Part shown: in pieces, positions 27,299-35,848 of the stretch
Position numbering within the stretch: position 1 is the stretch's first letter
Layout of the letters: each line of letters opens with the position of its first letter
Assembly (NCBI GenBank): GCA_018394315.1
Contig: CP074575.1
Location: 1,768,615 to 1,832,614 of the forward strand
DNA length: 64,000 nt
Source of the DNA: Mycoplasmatota bacterium
GTDB lineage: Bacteria > Bacillota_I > Bacilli_A > MAG-NZ
Direction of reading: 5' to 3'
Notes under the pieces: generated by a model
What the model saw: the letters and a program-made list of their open reading frames with translations, nothing else
Told to the model about the DNA's origin: nothing
The model's database searches: none
Position numbers and translations under genes: made by a program

Positions 27299-27662
27299 TT
27301 CAGATGCTCCTTTACAATTGAACCTAATTCAAAGACATCTACATTAGTATGTAGCTCATCATTAACTGTAATAGTTGGAGACTGATCACAGTGACCATTA
27401 CAATAAGTAACTTCTACAGATACTTTTCCATCTTCAGTAGTGTGTTCATCTTCTAGATTTAACTTGCTTTTAAGAACCTTAGTTAAGTCTTCAGAACCAT
27501 TTACTACACAACTTGCTCCCTCACAAATCCTAATGACAATATCACCCATTGGTTTTTCAGTAAAGTAATCATAAAATGTAGCAGTTGAGTTGACTTGTGA
27601 CATAGGGATCCCTAATTCCAATGAAATCAACTTGCTAGCAGCAAGTGGTATACACTTATAGA

Positions 27663-29169
27663 GGCTGTAAAATTAAGTTTGGGGTAAGAGAGTTATTCTC
27701 TTATTTCAAACTTTTTTAATGGAAACAAAAAAAGTGCATAATAATCCGATATAATTTAAGCGCTCAAACCTAATTAGAAAGGAAATTATTATGCACTCAA
27801 ATTCTATCACATTTAATAATGATATAAAATCTATTTTCAATATCCACGATAAATCTATAGTCCTAGATAACTATGAAATTATCGATGACTCAATAATCAT
27901 TCATCTTTCAAGGAATCGCCAATTAGTCAAATGTTCAGTCTGTGGAGAATTAACTGATAAGGTCCACGACTATTATATTCGCACTATTAATCATGGTGTT
28001 TTCAATAACCGTAAGTGTTTTATTAAATACAAGCAACGTAGATATCGTTGTGATTGTGGTAAGAGATTCTCTTTACCTAATCAATTTGTTGAGAAGTACA
28101 ATAAGATTAGTTCTAACTCTAAATGGAGTATCATTAACGAGGCTATACTTGTTTCTTCTTTCAAAGACATGGGGAAAAGACTTAATATGTCTTCTACCAC
28201 TGTAAGAAGAATATTTAATATGCATTGTAAACAATCTAGAAAGTCTTTACCTAGAGTATTAAGCATTGATGAATTCAAAGGTAATAGTGGTGGATACAAA
28301 TACAATCTAAGTATTTGTGATCCTTCTAATAGACAAATAATAGATATATTACCTTGTAGATATAAGGATTACTTACACCACTACTTTAGTACGTTTTCTT
28401 CTGAAGAACTAAGTAATGTAGAGGTTATTACTATGGATATGTATCATACTTACCACGATATTTGTAAGGAATTCTTTCCTAACGCTACTATAGTAATCGA
28501 TACTTTCCACTTTGTTAGACTAGTTACCAATGCAGCTAATAATGTAAGGATTAGAATTATGAAGAAGTTTAATCGAATTGATAAGCAATACAAAGTCCTC
28601 AAATCTAGATGGAGATTATTTAATACTAAACCAGATTGCATCTCGGATAAATGGATATTTGATAAAAGGAGTAAGCAATGGACAAGTGATTCATCATTAC
28701 TTGATTACATGAGAAACATTCATCCAGAGTTAGGTAAGACCAGAGAGTTACTAGAATCGTTTTATGAGATTGTTCATAACTCAAGCTATCCTACCGTTTA
28801 TCATGAGCTCAATAATTGGATCATTGAAGCGAAGAAAACTAACATTGGTGAAGTTAGAGAAGCAGCATTATCTATAGAAAGGTGGTTACCTGAGATAGTT
28901 AATTCGTTTATGATTAATCCTGATACTGAAACTAAATACACCTCAGCCTTTATTGAAGGTAGTAATAACTATATCAAAGTGATAAAACGTACTTCATATG
29001 GATTTAGATGTTTCAATACTTTTAGAAACAAAATACTTTATCATCACAATAATTCAAGACATATTATATCTGCATAGTTATGCACAAAAAAAGGACATAG
29101 ATTTTTTCAATCTATATCCTTAAACTCTTACTCATTTATTGAGTTTACCCCAATCCTTGACTTAGAGCC
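27663..29169 (+). mobile_element. ISL3-family insertion sequence, copy 1 (inside hydC)
   Basis: About 1507 bp. Ends are GGCTGTAAAATTAAG on the left and GGCTCTAAGTCAAGG (reverse strand) on the right. The 8-bp duplication CTTATAGA flanks it at 27655-27662 and 29170-29177 (one base of ambiguity at the right end). One full transposase gene on the plus strand. Subterminal AAGAGAG/CTCTT hairpin at the left end. Same element type as 54300-55805 in opposite orientation. Confidence 0.93.
27791..29077 (+). CDS. ISL3-family transposase, copy 1
   Basis: A 428-residue transposase. N-terminal zinc-binding region (CSVCGELTDKVHDYY and YRCDCGKRF), a helix-turn-helix (MGKRLNMSSTTVRRIF), and the DDE_Tnp_ISL3 core with VLSIDEFKG, VITMDMYHTYHDICKEFFPNA and AFIEGSNNYIKVIKR. 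Complete, without stops. Its first 48 residues differ from copy 2 at many positions, while most of the rest is almost identical. TATAAT at 27748-27753 is a likely -10 for the gene. Confidence 0.93.
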   Translation: MHSNSITFNNDIKSIFNIHDKSIVLDNYEIIDDSIIIHLSRNRQLVKCSVCGELTDKVHDYYIRTINHGVFNNRKCFIKYKQRRYRCDCGKRFSLPNQFVEKYNKISSNSKWSIINEAILVSSFKDMGKRLNMSSTTVRRIFNMHCKQSRKSLPRVLSIDEFKGNSGGYKYNLSICDPSNRQIIDILPCRYKDYLHHYFSTFSSEELSNVEVITMDMYHTYHDICKEFFPNATIVIDTFHFVRLVTNAANNVRIRIMKKFNRIDKQYKVLKSRWRLFNTKPDCISDKWIFDKRSKQWTSDSSLLDYMRNIHPELGKTRELLESFYEIVHNSSYPTVYHELNNWIIEAKKTNIGEVREAALSIERWLPEIVNSFMINPDTETKYTSAFIEGSNNYIKVIKRTSYGFRCFNTFRNKILYHHNNSRHIISA

Positions 29170-29308
29170 CTTATAGATTCCATTGATCTCGTGTAGTATT
29201 TCAATAAGTGGTGTCTCATAAGCAGAATATTTCGCTACAATATCCCTTATTGCTTGTGCCTCTTTCTTTGACATTTTTACTAATCCCATTAAACCCCTCC
29301 TAATTTAT

Positions 29309-29342
29309 CATAAAAAATATTTTCACAAGTAAATGACTACAA
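29309..29342 (-). promoter_or_regulatory. Possible hydCBA promoter with a Rex-like half site
   Basis: On the minus strand, TTGTAG and TATTTT are 17 bases apart, about 25 bases before the hydC start. Overlapping the -10 is TTGTGAAAATATTTTTTATG, whose left half matches the NADH-sensor Rex operator; the right half is poor. Redox control would suit a hydrogenase, but this is a weak match. Confidence 0.3.
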
Positions 29343-29846
29343 TAAATTGTACTCGTACTCTTATGAAATTTCTTATTTATTTAACTAAAATCGTGCTGAT
29401 TAATCCATCCATAATTTGCATATTCAATATCGATTAAAGTATCAATCACCACGAAGTTTTTTATTTGTTTCCGTCTTAAAAATACTTAATTAGTAACGAG
29501 CCACGACCGAAAATCAATTTTTTTATATTTTTATCCACTATAAGTATCTACGCTGTCATTATAACACCATATAATTCATAGTCAATGACAAATCGTCAAT
29601 TTTCTTAAAAATGGCTTTATTGTGCCACTTATACATTTATTATAGGTATCAAATGTTACCTTTAAAATGCAAAAATATATTTGAATAATCCTGGAAAAGT
29701 TTACGTTTAATGAATGAGACAAAGAGAAAGATAAGAATACTATATAAGTATAAAATTTTATCGATACAACATTAAATGGATGAAATTAGTTTAATTTTTT
29801 TAATTTATGTGTGATACGTCTAAAGCACCTAATATGATTTTGTGAT
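29343..29846. other. Gene-poor junction between hydrogenase operon and island
   Basis: About 500 bases of AT-rich DNA without an intact gene. At 29394-29462 the minus strand reads VVIDTLIDIEYANYGWINQHDFS and a stop, which may be the tail of a lost gene; too short to identify. This stretch is the core/island boundary. Confidence 0.4.
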
Positions 29847-29990
29847 AGAAAAAGAAAGTTTTTTAAGCTTTCTTTTATATAATAATTTTAATATATTGTT
29901 TATTATATGTCCCTTGACTTGGGCCAGCAAAACCCATTTGTTGCTGAGCCATAGAAACCAATCTATCAGTACTAACACAAGAAGCCAACT
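29847..29990 (-). repeat. ssp 3'-end repeat, copy A (truncated SASP tail plus terminator)
   Basis: Minus-strand copy of the last 30 or so codons of an alpha/beta SASP gene ([12 protein letters not shown], then diverged codons) with the AAAGCTT-type terminator hairpin after it. It is the most diverged of the five copies. No start and no GPR site are left, so it is not a gene. It follows directly on the kinase gene at 29992. Confidence 0.8.
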
Positions 29991-29991
29991 A

Positions 29992-30510
29992 TTATTGCTT
30001 TAAAATTACTTCCTCTTGTATAAAATTTTCTTTTTCTTCATAACTATTTATTTCGATAACTTTCCCCTTAAATGAGGATAATACTTCATTTATCCTTGGA
30101 TAGTTATTCTTTTCAAAATCTCTAACAAATTGAGAAAATTCTTCATTCACTATTCCTCCATCGAATCCAGATGCTATATCAGAACATTTTTTATACTTGC
30201 TTGATTCTTGTCTTTTGTAAATATTATCTAAACAAATTTCACCAGGAATTTTCATGAAGATTATTGTATCCGCATACTCGCTTCTGAACTGTAATGTTGC
30301 ATTATAATTTCCATCAATGATCCATTTATTGTTTGATAGAGCAAAATCGGTAATAATTGATTTCAATTCTTCTTTTGATATTGTATGATTATTATTAATG
30401 TGAAACACCCTGTCTAAATGTAAAATGGGATACTTCAACACTAAACCTAATTGTTTAGCAAAAGTACTTTTACCAGCTCCTGGGCTTCCAATTATTAAAA
30501 TTTTATTCAT
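29992..30510 (-). CDS. P-loop kinase-like protein (FlaR/adenylate-kinase-like)
   Basis: A 172-residue nucleotide-binding protein. Walker A is IIGSPGAGKSTFAKQL at the N-terminus; HLDRVFH and WIIDGNYNATLQFRSEYADTIIFMKIP follow, as in the DNA topology modulation protein FlaR and related small kinases. The substrate is unknown. The ATG at 30510 has GAGGTGATA upstream; the longer frame to 30546 is rejected. It is the only gene between ssp repeat copies A and B, so it looks like a one-gene module. Confidence 0.8.
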   Translation of the reverse strand: MNKILIIGSPGAGKSTFAKQLGLVLKYPILHLDRVFHINNNHTISKEELKSIITDFALSNNKWIIDGNYNATLQFRSEYADTIIFMKIPGEICLDNIYKRQESSKYKKCSDIASGFDGGIVNEEFSQFVRDFEKNNYPRINEVLSSFKGKVIEINSYEEKENFIQEEVILKQ

Positions 30511-30550
30511 GGATATCACCTCATATAAAGAATACCATAATATCATTTTC

Positions 30551-30655
30551 TAAAATAAGAAAGTTTTAGAAAACTTTCTTCTATATAATATTTATTTTTA
30601 TATTAATTTATTATATATCCCTTGACTTGGGGCAGCAGAACCCATTTGTTGCTGA
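30551..30655 (-). repeat. ssp 3'-end repeat, copy B
   Basis: Terminator hairpin (AAAGTTTTAGAAAACTTT) and SASP tail [12 protein letters not shown] on the minus strand, cut at the CAGCAA codons. Shorter than copies C and D. Confidence 0.85.
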
Positions 30656-30684
30656 TAGAATGACTACGCCAGAATGTCAGTTAT

Positions 30685-30765
30685 CCATTTGTAATAGTTA
30701 GAAAAAAGACAAGATTTCAGTAAAATCAAGTCTCTTTATCTAGTCCCTAACTTACAGCTTAGATG
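30685..30765 (-). terminator. Terminator and 3' UTR repeat after the oxidoreductase gene
   Basis: On the minus strand GACTTGATTT, loop, AAATCTTGTC and a T-run. This 3' UTR, including the flanking CTTACAGCTTA, is shared with the esterase gene (44610-44680) and, degraded, with 47405-47445, although the genes are unrelated. Confidence 0.8.
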
Positions 30766-30852
30766 GAAATCCTACCTAGAAATACAGTTAGTTCTATACT
30801 TTCATACTGCGAGTATCATTAAAAGGTATGTAATTTCATTTTAGGTCAACAC

Positions 30853-31821
30853 TTATAATCGTATTACGACATTCCCAACTTTATGTCCTTTATCTACATA
30901 AGTGTGGGCTTCTTTAAATTGATCAAAGTCAAAAGTTTTATCGATTATTGATTTTAATTGATTCAATTTAATCTGCTCGTTAAAGAAAAGAAAATCCTTC
31001 TTCTTCTCCGGGCCTTTCCTTAGTCCTGTAGCCGCAAACGTCGCTTTTTTTCCTTTAACAATAGACGTCATCATAGCTGAAAACATTACCGATAGATTCG
31101 GTACTGTTGTCATATAAATCCCATTAGATGTAAGCGCCATTTTGCATTTTTTAAAGCTGCTTTTACCTACCGCATCAAATATAACATCATATTTGGATAC
31201 TGCCTTAGTAAAATCATCTTTGGTATAGTCAACAACTTCATCCGCACCAAGTTCCTTCACCATCTGTACATTTTTACCACTACATACCGCAGTCACTTTT
31301 GCCCCGTAGTTTTTAGACAGTTGAATGGCATAAGTACCTATAGCCCCTGACGCACCATTAATTAATATATGTTGTCCTGCTTGAAGCTTTGCAACATCTC
31401 TTAGAAATGGCAACGCTGTAATTGCACCATCGCCAATACCTGCAGCTTCATCAAAACTTAGTTGCTCCGGTTTTCTTACAATAGGACTCTCACTGCTCAG
31501 ACATATATATTCTGCATGAGCCCCTGATTTTGGTGCACTAGTCCCATATACTTCATCTCCAACAGCAAATTCTGTGACACCCTCGCCTATAGCATCTATA
31601 ACTCCTGCAATACTATCTCCTGGGATATCTCTTGGTCTTAATAATCCAGCAAATAACCTTGTAATAGCAGGTTCTGCTCTTCTCACTGCACAGTCTGTTG
31701 GGGTTACAGTTGTTGCTTTTATTCTAATTCTATATTCGCCTTCTTTGGGCTCTGGGGTTGTTTCATTCACAACCTTAATAACATCTGGTGATCCATATTT
31801 TGTGTATCTTATCGCTTTCAT
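30853..31821 (-). CDS. Zinc-free MDR-family NAD(P)-dependent oxidoreductase
   Basis: A 322-residue medium-chain dehydrogenase/quinone-reductase-like enzyme. GroES-like N-terminal domain (VTPTDCAVRRAEP, GDSIAGVIDAIGEGV, FAVGDEVYGTS) and Rossmann domain with ILINGASGAIGTYAIQLSKNYGAKVTAVCSG (in parts INGASGAIGTYAIQL). The catalytic zinc ligands of alcohol dehydrogenases are missing. Members reduce quinones or enones; the substrate here is unknown. AAAGGAGAG precedes the ATG. It belongs to the module between ssp copies B and C and shares its 3' UTR with the esterase of the next module. Confidence 0.88.
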   Translation of the reverse strand: MKAIRYTKYGSPDVIKVVNETTPEPKEGEYRIRIKATTVTPTDCAVRRAEPAITRLFAGLLRPRDIPGDSIAGVIDAIGEGVTEFAVGDEVYGTSAPKSGAHAEYICLSSESPIVRKPEQLSFDEAAGIGDGAITALPFLRDVAKLQAGQHILINGASGAIGTYAIQLSKNYGAKVTAVCSGKNVQMVKELGADEVVDYTKDDFTKAVSKYDVIFDAVGKSSFKKCKMALTSNGIYMTTVPNLSVMFSAMMTSIVKGKKATFAATGLRKGPEKKKDFLFFNEQIKLNQLKSIIDKTFDFDQFKEAHTYVDKGHKVGNVVIRL

Positions 31822-31860
31822 TTGCTTCTCTCCTTTTCTTTATTAACATAAAAAACTTCT

Positions 31861-31953
31861 TCAATTGACACACCAAGGAGCTAGTTGATCTTTCTTTTCT
31901 TCTTGATCAAACTTACTTGCCATATTGTTCCAAAACTTCTCTGATTGATTCAT
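31861..31953 (-). pseudogene. N-terminal stub of a SAM-dependent methyltransferase
   Basis: Thirty codons starting MNQSEKFWNNMASKFDQEEK, the usual start of a class I methyltransferase (pattern FWdkmAskyDkeek), after AGGAGAAAG. It stops after APWCVN before any SAM motif. The remainder of the gene is missing; the oxidoreductase gene begins 40 bases further. This is a 5' remnant, left probably by a deletion. Confidence 0.6.
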
Positions 31954-31978
31954 TTCACTTTCTCCTGACTGTGATTTA

Positions 31979-32680
31979 TTAAAGTTTAGCAATACCGCAT
32001 TTATATCCAGAATATATCACTGATGTATTGAATCCTTTTACAATCAGCCATATCGCCAAAATCATTTCTAGTAAGGCCATTGGCAGACTTAAAACAATGT
32101 AGATTGGTGTTATGATGTCGATGAATTGGAACATTACTAATAAGCTTGCTAACATGGTCAATACTGTACCTATTAAACCCCAACCTGATAACCACCTAGG
32201 AACTAGTTTTGTTTTGTAGAAAATGTAATAAAGCATTAGCCCTCCTAAACTATGAACTAGTATCATTGCCACATGGTTCACTAAATCACGTCCTGCTCGA
32301 AGTAATACACCTAAAGTGTGAAAATAGGATGAATCAGGTGCTCCAGCTTTGATAAACTCCTGACTTAATATCAGTAGTAATAGTATGGCAATCACTCCAA
32401 TTATATTGAACACGCCAGCAATAAACCTAAAACCAATGAATCCAATTGCTAGACCTTCGTTAAATTTTCTTAAGATAGGATACATCAAAAAAGCAAAGCC
32501 AACATATGCTACGGCCATAATAAACTGAAAAATTGATGCAATTATTACTTGGTTAGCATTTGCAGAAGCTTTGAACAAATAATCTGATGCATCGATTGCT
32601 GGAGCAATGCTTAGTATCCCAGCAATGGTACCAATTATAAATAATAATCCAGCAATTATTGTAGTTTTTCTTAAACTCAT
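31979..32680 (-). CDS. DUF4386 membrane protein
   Basis: A 233-residue protein with six hydrophobic segments. The start (TTIIAGLLFIIGTIAGILS), the FRFIAGVFNIIGVIAILLLL segment, and LVPRWLSGWGLIGTVL are typical of the DUF4386 family of membrane proteins with no known activity. It is followed at 25 bases by the methyltransferase stub. The reading frame is intact, so it is probably expressed, though its neighbours are decaying. Confidence 0.75.
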   Translation of the reverse strand: MSLRKTTIIAGLLFIIGTIAGILSIAPAIDASDYLFKASANANQVIIASIFQFIMAVAYVGFAFLMYPILRKFNEGLAIGFIGFRFIAGVFNIIGVIAILLLLILSQEFIKAGAPDSSYFHTLGVLLRAGRDLVNHVAMILVHSLGGLMLYYIFYKTKLVPRWLSGWGLIGTVLTMLASLLVMFQFIDIITPIYIVLSLPMALLEMILAIWLIVKGFNTSVIYSGYKCGIAKL

Positions 32681-33060
32681 AATTTCACTCTTTCCCTTCT
32701 ATCTATATGCAGTTACTCAACTGCATAATCATTTCACTACAGCTAAAATCATAATCGCTATTTAAACTTTAAAATTAAATCTTTCATTTTCTCCCTCCAA
32801 TTAATTCTATAAGCTCATTATATGAACTAATTATTAAACAACAACTACTAAATTATTAAGAATTTATTAAGTTTCATTTTTTTGAATTTTGATTAATATG
32901 ATGAATTGCCAAACATATCAAGAATTCACAAGAATAAAAAGATTACTTTTTTATTGTAAAGCTTACTTAATTATAGTTATACTCTCCCTTCATTTGATAT
33001 CATAATATTACATGTAAGGTCTTAATTAATACTAAATTAAATCTTAAAAAAGTCTTAATT
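32681..33060. other. Intergenic stretch without a clear gene
   Basis: On the minus strand, GGAGGGAGAAA-ATG at about 32788 opens a frame of nine codons only (MKDLILKFK), perhaps a leader peptide or a remnant. The rest is AT-rich and uninformative. Confidence 0.35.
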
Positions 33061-33242
33061 TTATTCTTGCATTTTATACCCAATACCCCAAACAGTCTGT
33101 ATGTATTTATCTAACGGCCGAAATTTACCTTTAGAACGATTATTACTAATGTGAACATTAATTGTGTTATCATCACAAATAAACTCTTGCTTCCAAATGC
33201 TTTCAAAGAGATTATTTTACGTATCCGTTCTCCAAAGGAGTA
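33061..33242 (-). pseudogene. C-terminal remnant of an OmpR-family response regulator
   Basis: Minus-strand codons read LFESIWKQEFICDDNTINVH, then ISNNRSKGKF, then YIQTVWGIGYKMQE and a stop: the winged-helix end of an OmpR/VanR-type regulator. The receiver domain and first part of the effector domain are gone and a frame break lies upstream of about 33220. It is another case in this island where only a gene's 3' end remains. Confidence 0.8.
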
Positions 33243-33376
33243 AGATCCGAAAAAAAGGTGTATGAGCGTTACTAAATAATAAAAAAATCTTTCTTTAATT
33301 AGATAGATTTTCAATTTATAAATATTAATATTTTTCGCACAGAACATAGTGATTGTACTATAGCGTCTATTTTCAA

Positions 33377-33407
33377 TGGTGGAGCTGGGGGGAGCCGAAC
33401 TCCCTTA
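33377..33407 (-). repeat. tmRNA-like 3' end (copy 1), possible attachment-site remnant
   Basis: On the minus strand the T-arm GGGAGTTCGGCTCCC is followed by CCCAGCTCCACCA, the acceptor end and CCA typical of tmRNA (ssrA). No 5' half, tag-peptide frame or pseudoknots precede it, so it is a fragment. A second copy in the same orientation lies at 35329-35357. Confidence 0.7.
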
Positions 33408-33519
33408 TAGTAGCTTAACGACTCAAATTTTATTATATTTGTCATTATCAAAGATCAAATCACTAACACTCCATAATTACATTATAATTTTAAGCTCGGC
33501 ATATTATTGCAAACTAAAA

Positions 33520-33548
33520 TAAAAAAGTATTTTCACTACTTTTTTAAA
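33520..33548 (-). terminator. Terminator after the membrane protein gene
   Basis: AAAAAAGTA, loop, TACTTTTTT; symmetrical A/T runs let it work on the minus strand for the gene ending at 33598. Confidence 0.6.
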
Positions 33549-33597
33549 AATCAACTCTCTTACTGTTCCAGTAATAGTTCACTAGAGGTTCTACTGT

Positions 33598-34329
33598 CTA
33601 GACAGGTAACATAGAAATCAAGATTGCCCCCAAAATCAAGCTCGCAAAGTTCGCAACTATCGCGAAAGAAAATGCTCTTCGCTTACTATGCTCACGAAGA
33701 AGTATTGTGAATCCTAACACTTCAACAAGGAACACAAGAAGTTCGCCAGCAATTAGATTAAACAATAAATAACTCGGAATAATCGGAGAACCATTTATCA
33801 ACCAAATGTTTAACCATAATTGAGTAATTAAATTAATAATTAAAAATGTAACCCAGCTCTTTCTTGATTTATAGAGAAATACCACCAAAATAAATCCTTC
33901 TAACAACAAAGTAAGTATTAATCTTATACCTACTAAGATAGTTGTTCTTAGTGGATATTCTCCAGGAACTAATCTCTCATTATCTACATCCAGGGTGAAA
34001 ACATTTGTATATTTTTCAAGATTATCAGTATTAATTTCGAAAGTCTTTGCCCTCGTAGTCACTACTATCTTGTACTGTGAGATAGAATTTAAGGATACAG
34101 AATAAAATATATAATAGTCTTCCCAAGCTACTTCTTTATGTCTACCAGTTTCGAAGAAATCATCAGAAAAGATGGCTACCTCCATATCTTTGGGTGGATT
34201 GGTTACCAAAATAACTATAGAAGGAGGTTGTGCGGAATTAGCACTAACACTTCTTGGAAAAGCAAAGAGTAACAACACTAATATCATTAAACCAAATATT
34301 ATTTTAACACTATATCTATTTAGAGTCAC
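33598..34329 (-). CDS. Exported membrane protein of unknown function
   Basis: A 243-residue protein. Residues 1-31 form a signal-like segment (FGLMILVLLLFAFPRSVSANSA). An extracytoplasmic beta-rich domain (35-125; PPSIVILVTNPPKDMEVAIFSDDF in parts) is followed by about four membrane helices (130-240). The ANSAQPPSIVILV..PP pattern recurs in uncharacterised Firmicutes membrane proteins. Start is GTG after GGACGGTGA. It lies between the two tmRNA-like repeats with the next gene, so both may belong to one mobile segment. Confidence 0.6.
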   Translation of the reverse strand: MTLNRYSVKIIFGLMILVLLLFAFPRSVSANSAQPPSIVILVTNPPKDMEVAIFSDDFFETGRHKEVAWEDYYIFYSVSLNSISQYKIVVTTRAKTFEINTDNLEKYTNVFTLDVDNERLVPGEYPLRTTILVGIRLILTLLLEGFILVVFLYKSRKSWVTFLIINLITQLWLNIWLINGSPIIPSYLLFNLIAGELLVFLVEVLGFTILLREHSKRRAFSFAIVANFASLILGAILISMLPV

Positions 34330-34434
34330 TTTGAAATCACCGTCCTTTAAATTTCTTTTTTCATGATTTTACAACACAAAGACTTTTTAGTCCTTTAATC
34401 TTGCTTGTGAGACATTTATCAATTTGAATCTAAA

Positions 34435-34899
34435 CTATTTTATAATCAGCGGTACTTCAATATCCATAATTAATCTATTAGAATCACTCTCAAAAAAATC
34501 AGCAGTTATGAGTAGAATCACTTCTTTTTTCTTATTCCATTCAAACCACTCAAGTGGGAGCTCATAAAAATTGATGTCGTCTTCATTAGTTCTAAGTACT
34601 GTTGAGTTCATCAATAAATCAGGAATCATAAAAGGCTTCACAACCCCATCCTCTATAACATGCAAATATATGTAATCTTTCGAATGTTTTACTTTTTCTT
34701 CTTTTTTTGAACCAGAGTACTTTAGAGAAGTTGAGAGAACTAGATTATCGTCTTCGTTCAAAACATTATCATTCAGATTAATACTAAATGTAAAATCACC
34801 ATTAGTGATTACCTGGTTGAGAGAATTGTTTTTTTCTATACAACCTAGTAGACTAACCATAATAAGTAGTAGCGATAAAATATAAATAATTAGTCTCAT
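34435..34899 (-). CDS. Small lipoprotein
   Basis: A 154-residue exported lipoprotein: the signal LSLLLIMVSLLGCIEKNN ends in an LLGC lipobox (Cys about residue 20). The mature part is beta-rich with two extended regions (FTFSINLNDNVLNEDDNLVLSTSLKYSG in parts); no family is recognised. Its ATG overlaps the stop of the 30-codon frame at 34896, which suggests coupling. It shares the segment between tmRNA-like repeats with the membrane protein gene. Confidence 0.6.
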   Translation of the reverse strand: MRLIIYILSLLLIMVSLLGCIEKNNSLNQVITNGDFTFSINLNDNVLNEDDNLVLSTSLKYSGSKKEEKVKHSKDYIYLHVIEDGVVKPFMIPDLLMNSTVLRTNEDDINFYELPLEWFEWNKKKEVILLITADFFESDSNRLIMDIEVPLIIK

Positions 34900-34988
34900 A
34901 TTAACTTACTCACATCGTCTTTAGCACTACCTTGCATAATTATTGACGACATGCAAATAACCATCATATTAATTACAATCTTTTTCAT
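34896..34988 (-). CDS. Thirty-residue peptide or truncated exported protein
   Basis: MKKIVINMMVICMSSIIMQG then a short polar tail. GAAGGAAAAA precedes the ATG. It looks like a signal peptide without a mature protein, so it may be the stub of a deleted gene that now serves only to lead translation into the lipoprotein gene. Confidence 0.4.
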   Translation of the reverse strand: MKKIVINMMVICMSSIIMQGSAKDDVSKLI

Positions 34989-35184
34989 TTTTTTCCTTCT
35001 TTCTTTAAAATAAATATCGTAATCACATCAATAATTAGATATTGATGCAACTTTAATATTGCCTCTAGCAGAATATTATCAAAAAAAATCCTACAAATTG
35101 GCGATGTGAGTGTCATGACATATGTAATTCATCAATTGATGACTAATTGTATCATATGCTTTTTCAAATCACAAAAAAATGAGC

Positions 35185-35251
35185 TTCTAGCAACATTGTC
35201 CAAAAAAACCCTCTTTAAACAGGGGTTTTGGGGTGTTTGATGCAAGATTTA
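35185..35251 (-). repeat. Dispersed 67-bp repeat with terminator hairpin, copy 1
   Basis: Contains TCTAGCAACATTGT, a C/G-rich hairpin and GATGCAAGATTT. On the minus strand, CCCTGTTTAAAGAGGG and seven T form a terminator. A degraded second copy in the same orientation is at 50087-50153. No gene belongs to it here, so it looks like the 3' UTR of something lost. Confidence 0.6.
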
Positions 35252-35274
35252 TGCTGTTGTTTCAGGAAATGAAA

Positions 35275-35302
35275 TGAGAGTGGGGATTTGAACTCCATTA
35301 CA
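35275..35302 (-). repeat. tRNA-like 3' end fragment
   Basis: On the minus strand TGGAG-TTCAAAT-CCCCA is a T-arm with one mismatch, followed by an acceptor-like CTCTC. No D- or anticodon arm precedes it. It lies 27 bases from the second tmRNA-like end. Confidence 0.45.
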
Positions 35303-35328
35303 CATACTCTCAAAACTCAAACATTTAT

Positions 35329-35357
35329 TGGTGGAGCTGGGGGGGAGTCGAACTCCC
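35329..35357 (-). repeat. tmRNA-like 3' end (copy 2), possible attachment-site remnant
   Basis: GGGAGTTCGACTCCC then CCCCAGCTCCACCA on the minus strand: same as copy 1 except one base in the T-loop region and one extra G/C. Together they bracket 33.4-35.3 kb as direct repeats. Confidence 0.7.
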
Positions 35358-35470
35358 TCACTTTATTTTGATTGAAGCATTTATTTATCGTCTAATTTCT
35401 ATAATGGCAAAATCGATTATCATAAATATAATTACCAGATCTAGAATGCTCCAGATTTAAAAGGAGTGTT

Positions 35471-35620
35471 TCTAAAGAAAGAAAGTTTTTTAAAACTTTC
35501 TTCTATATAATATTTAGTTTTATTTTAATTTATTATTTTTTATATGTCCTTTGACTTGGGGCAGCAGAACCCATTTGTTGCTGAGCCATAGAAACCAATC
35601 TATCTGTAGCTCCATAAAAA
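35471..35620 (-). repeat. ssp 3'-end repeat, copy C
   Basis: Nearly identical to the 3' end of the intact ssp gene over about 130 bases: terminator hairpin, then on the minus strand [18 protein letters not shown] codons. Upstream of that it agrees with copies A and D (GAGCTACAGAT) but not with the intact gene, so A, C and D derive from a slightly different ssp version. Confidence 0.88.
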
Positions 35621-35848
35621 GCCAACTTCATACTTCCAATAATTGGTTTAATTCTATTCTAACACAAAGCTATAAGCTATACAAAATTATTAGTGTGCAC
35701 AAAAAGGTATACCAAGCATCTTGTTAATTCCTAAAAGAAAAACCTCTTTTATAATTTTCTACAAATAAGGGGTTAATCTTATTAATTATTAATACTCAGT
35801 ATCTAAAATTCTAAACTGTAGCATGATTTTAGGTCACTATACTATATT
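35621..35848. other. Spacer with terminator for the gene remnant that follows
   Basis: On the minus strand AACCCCTT and AAGAGGTTTTTC arms at about 35741-35785 form a terminator. Nothing else is seen. Confidence 0.4.

Larger units (their letters stand above)
27295..29289 (-). pseudogene. hydC: hydC (NuoE-like subunit) split by an ISL3 element
   Basis: The C-terminal 119 codons (27295-27654) hold TATFYDYFTEKP, ICEGASCVVNG and CNGHCDQSPT, the [2Fe-2S] ligands of NuoE. The first 40 codons lie beyond the IS at 29170-29289: MGLVKMSKKEAQAIRDIVAK onward to INGIYK, with AGGAGGGG upstream of the ATG. Removing the IS and one copy of its target duplication joins the parts in frame as ...NGIYK-CIPLAASK..., a normal NuoE of 159 residues. 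No other lesion is present, so the insertion is recent. As it stands HydC cannot be made whole; an internal ATG at 27630 could give only the C-terminal part. Confidence 0.93.

Noticed and set aside
33111-33347. Minus-strand frame of 78 codons
   Set aside because: It is the wrong frame of the response-regulator remnant, whose real frame ends YIQTVWGIGYKMQE.
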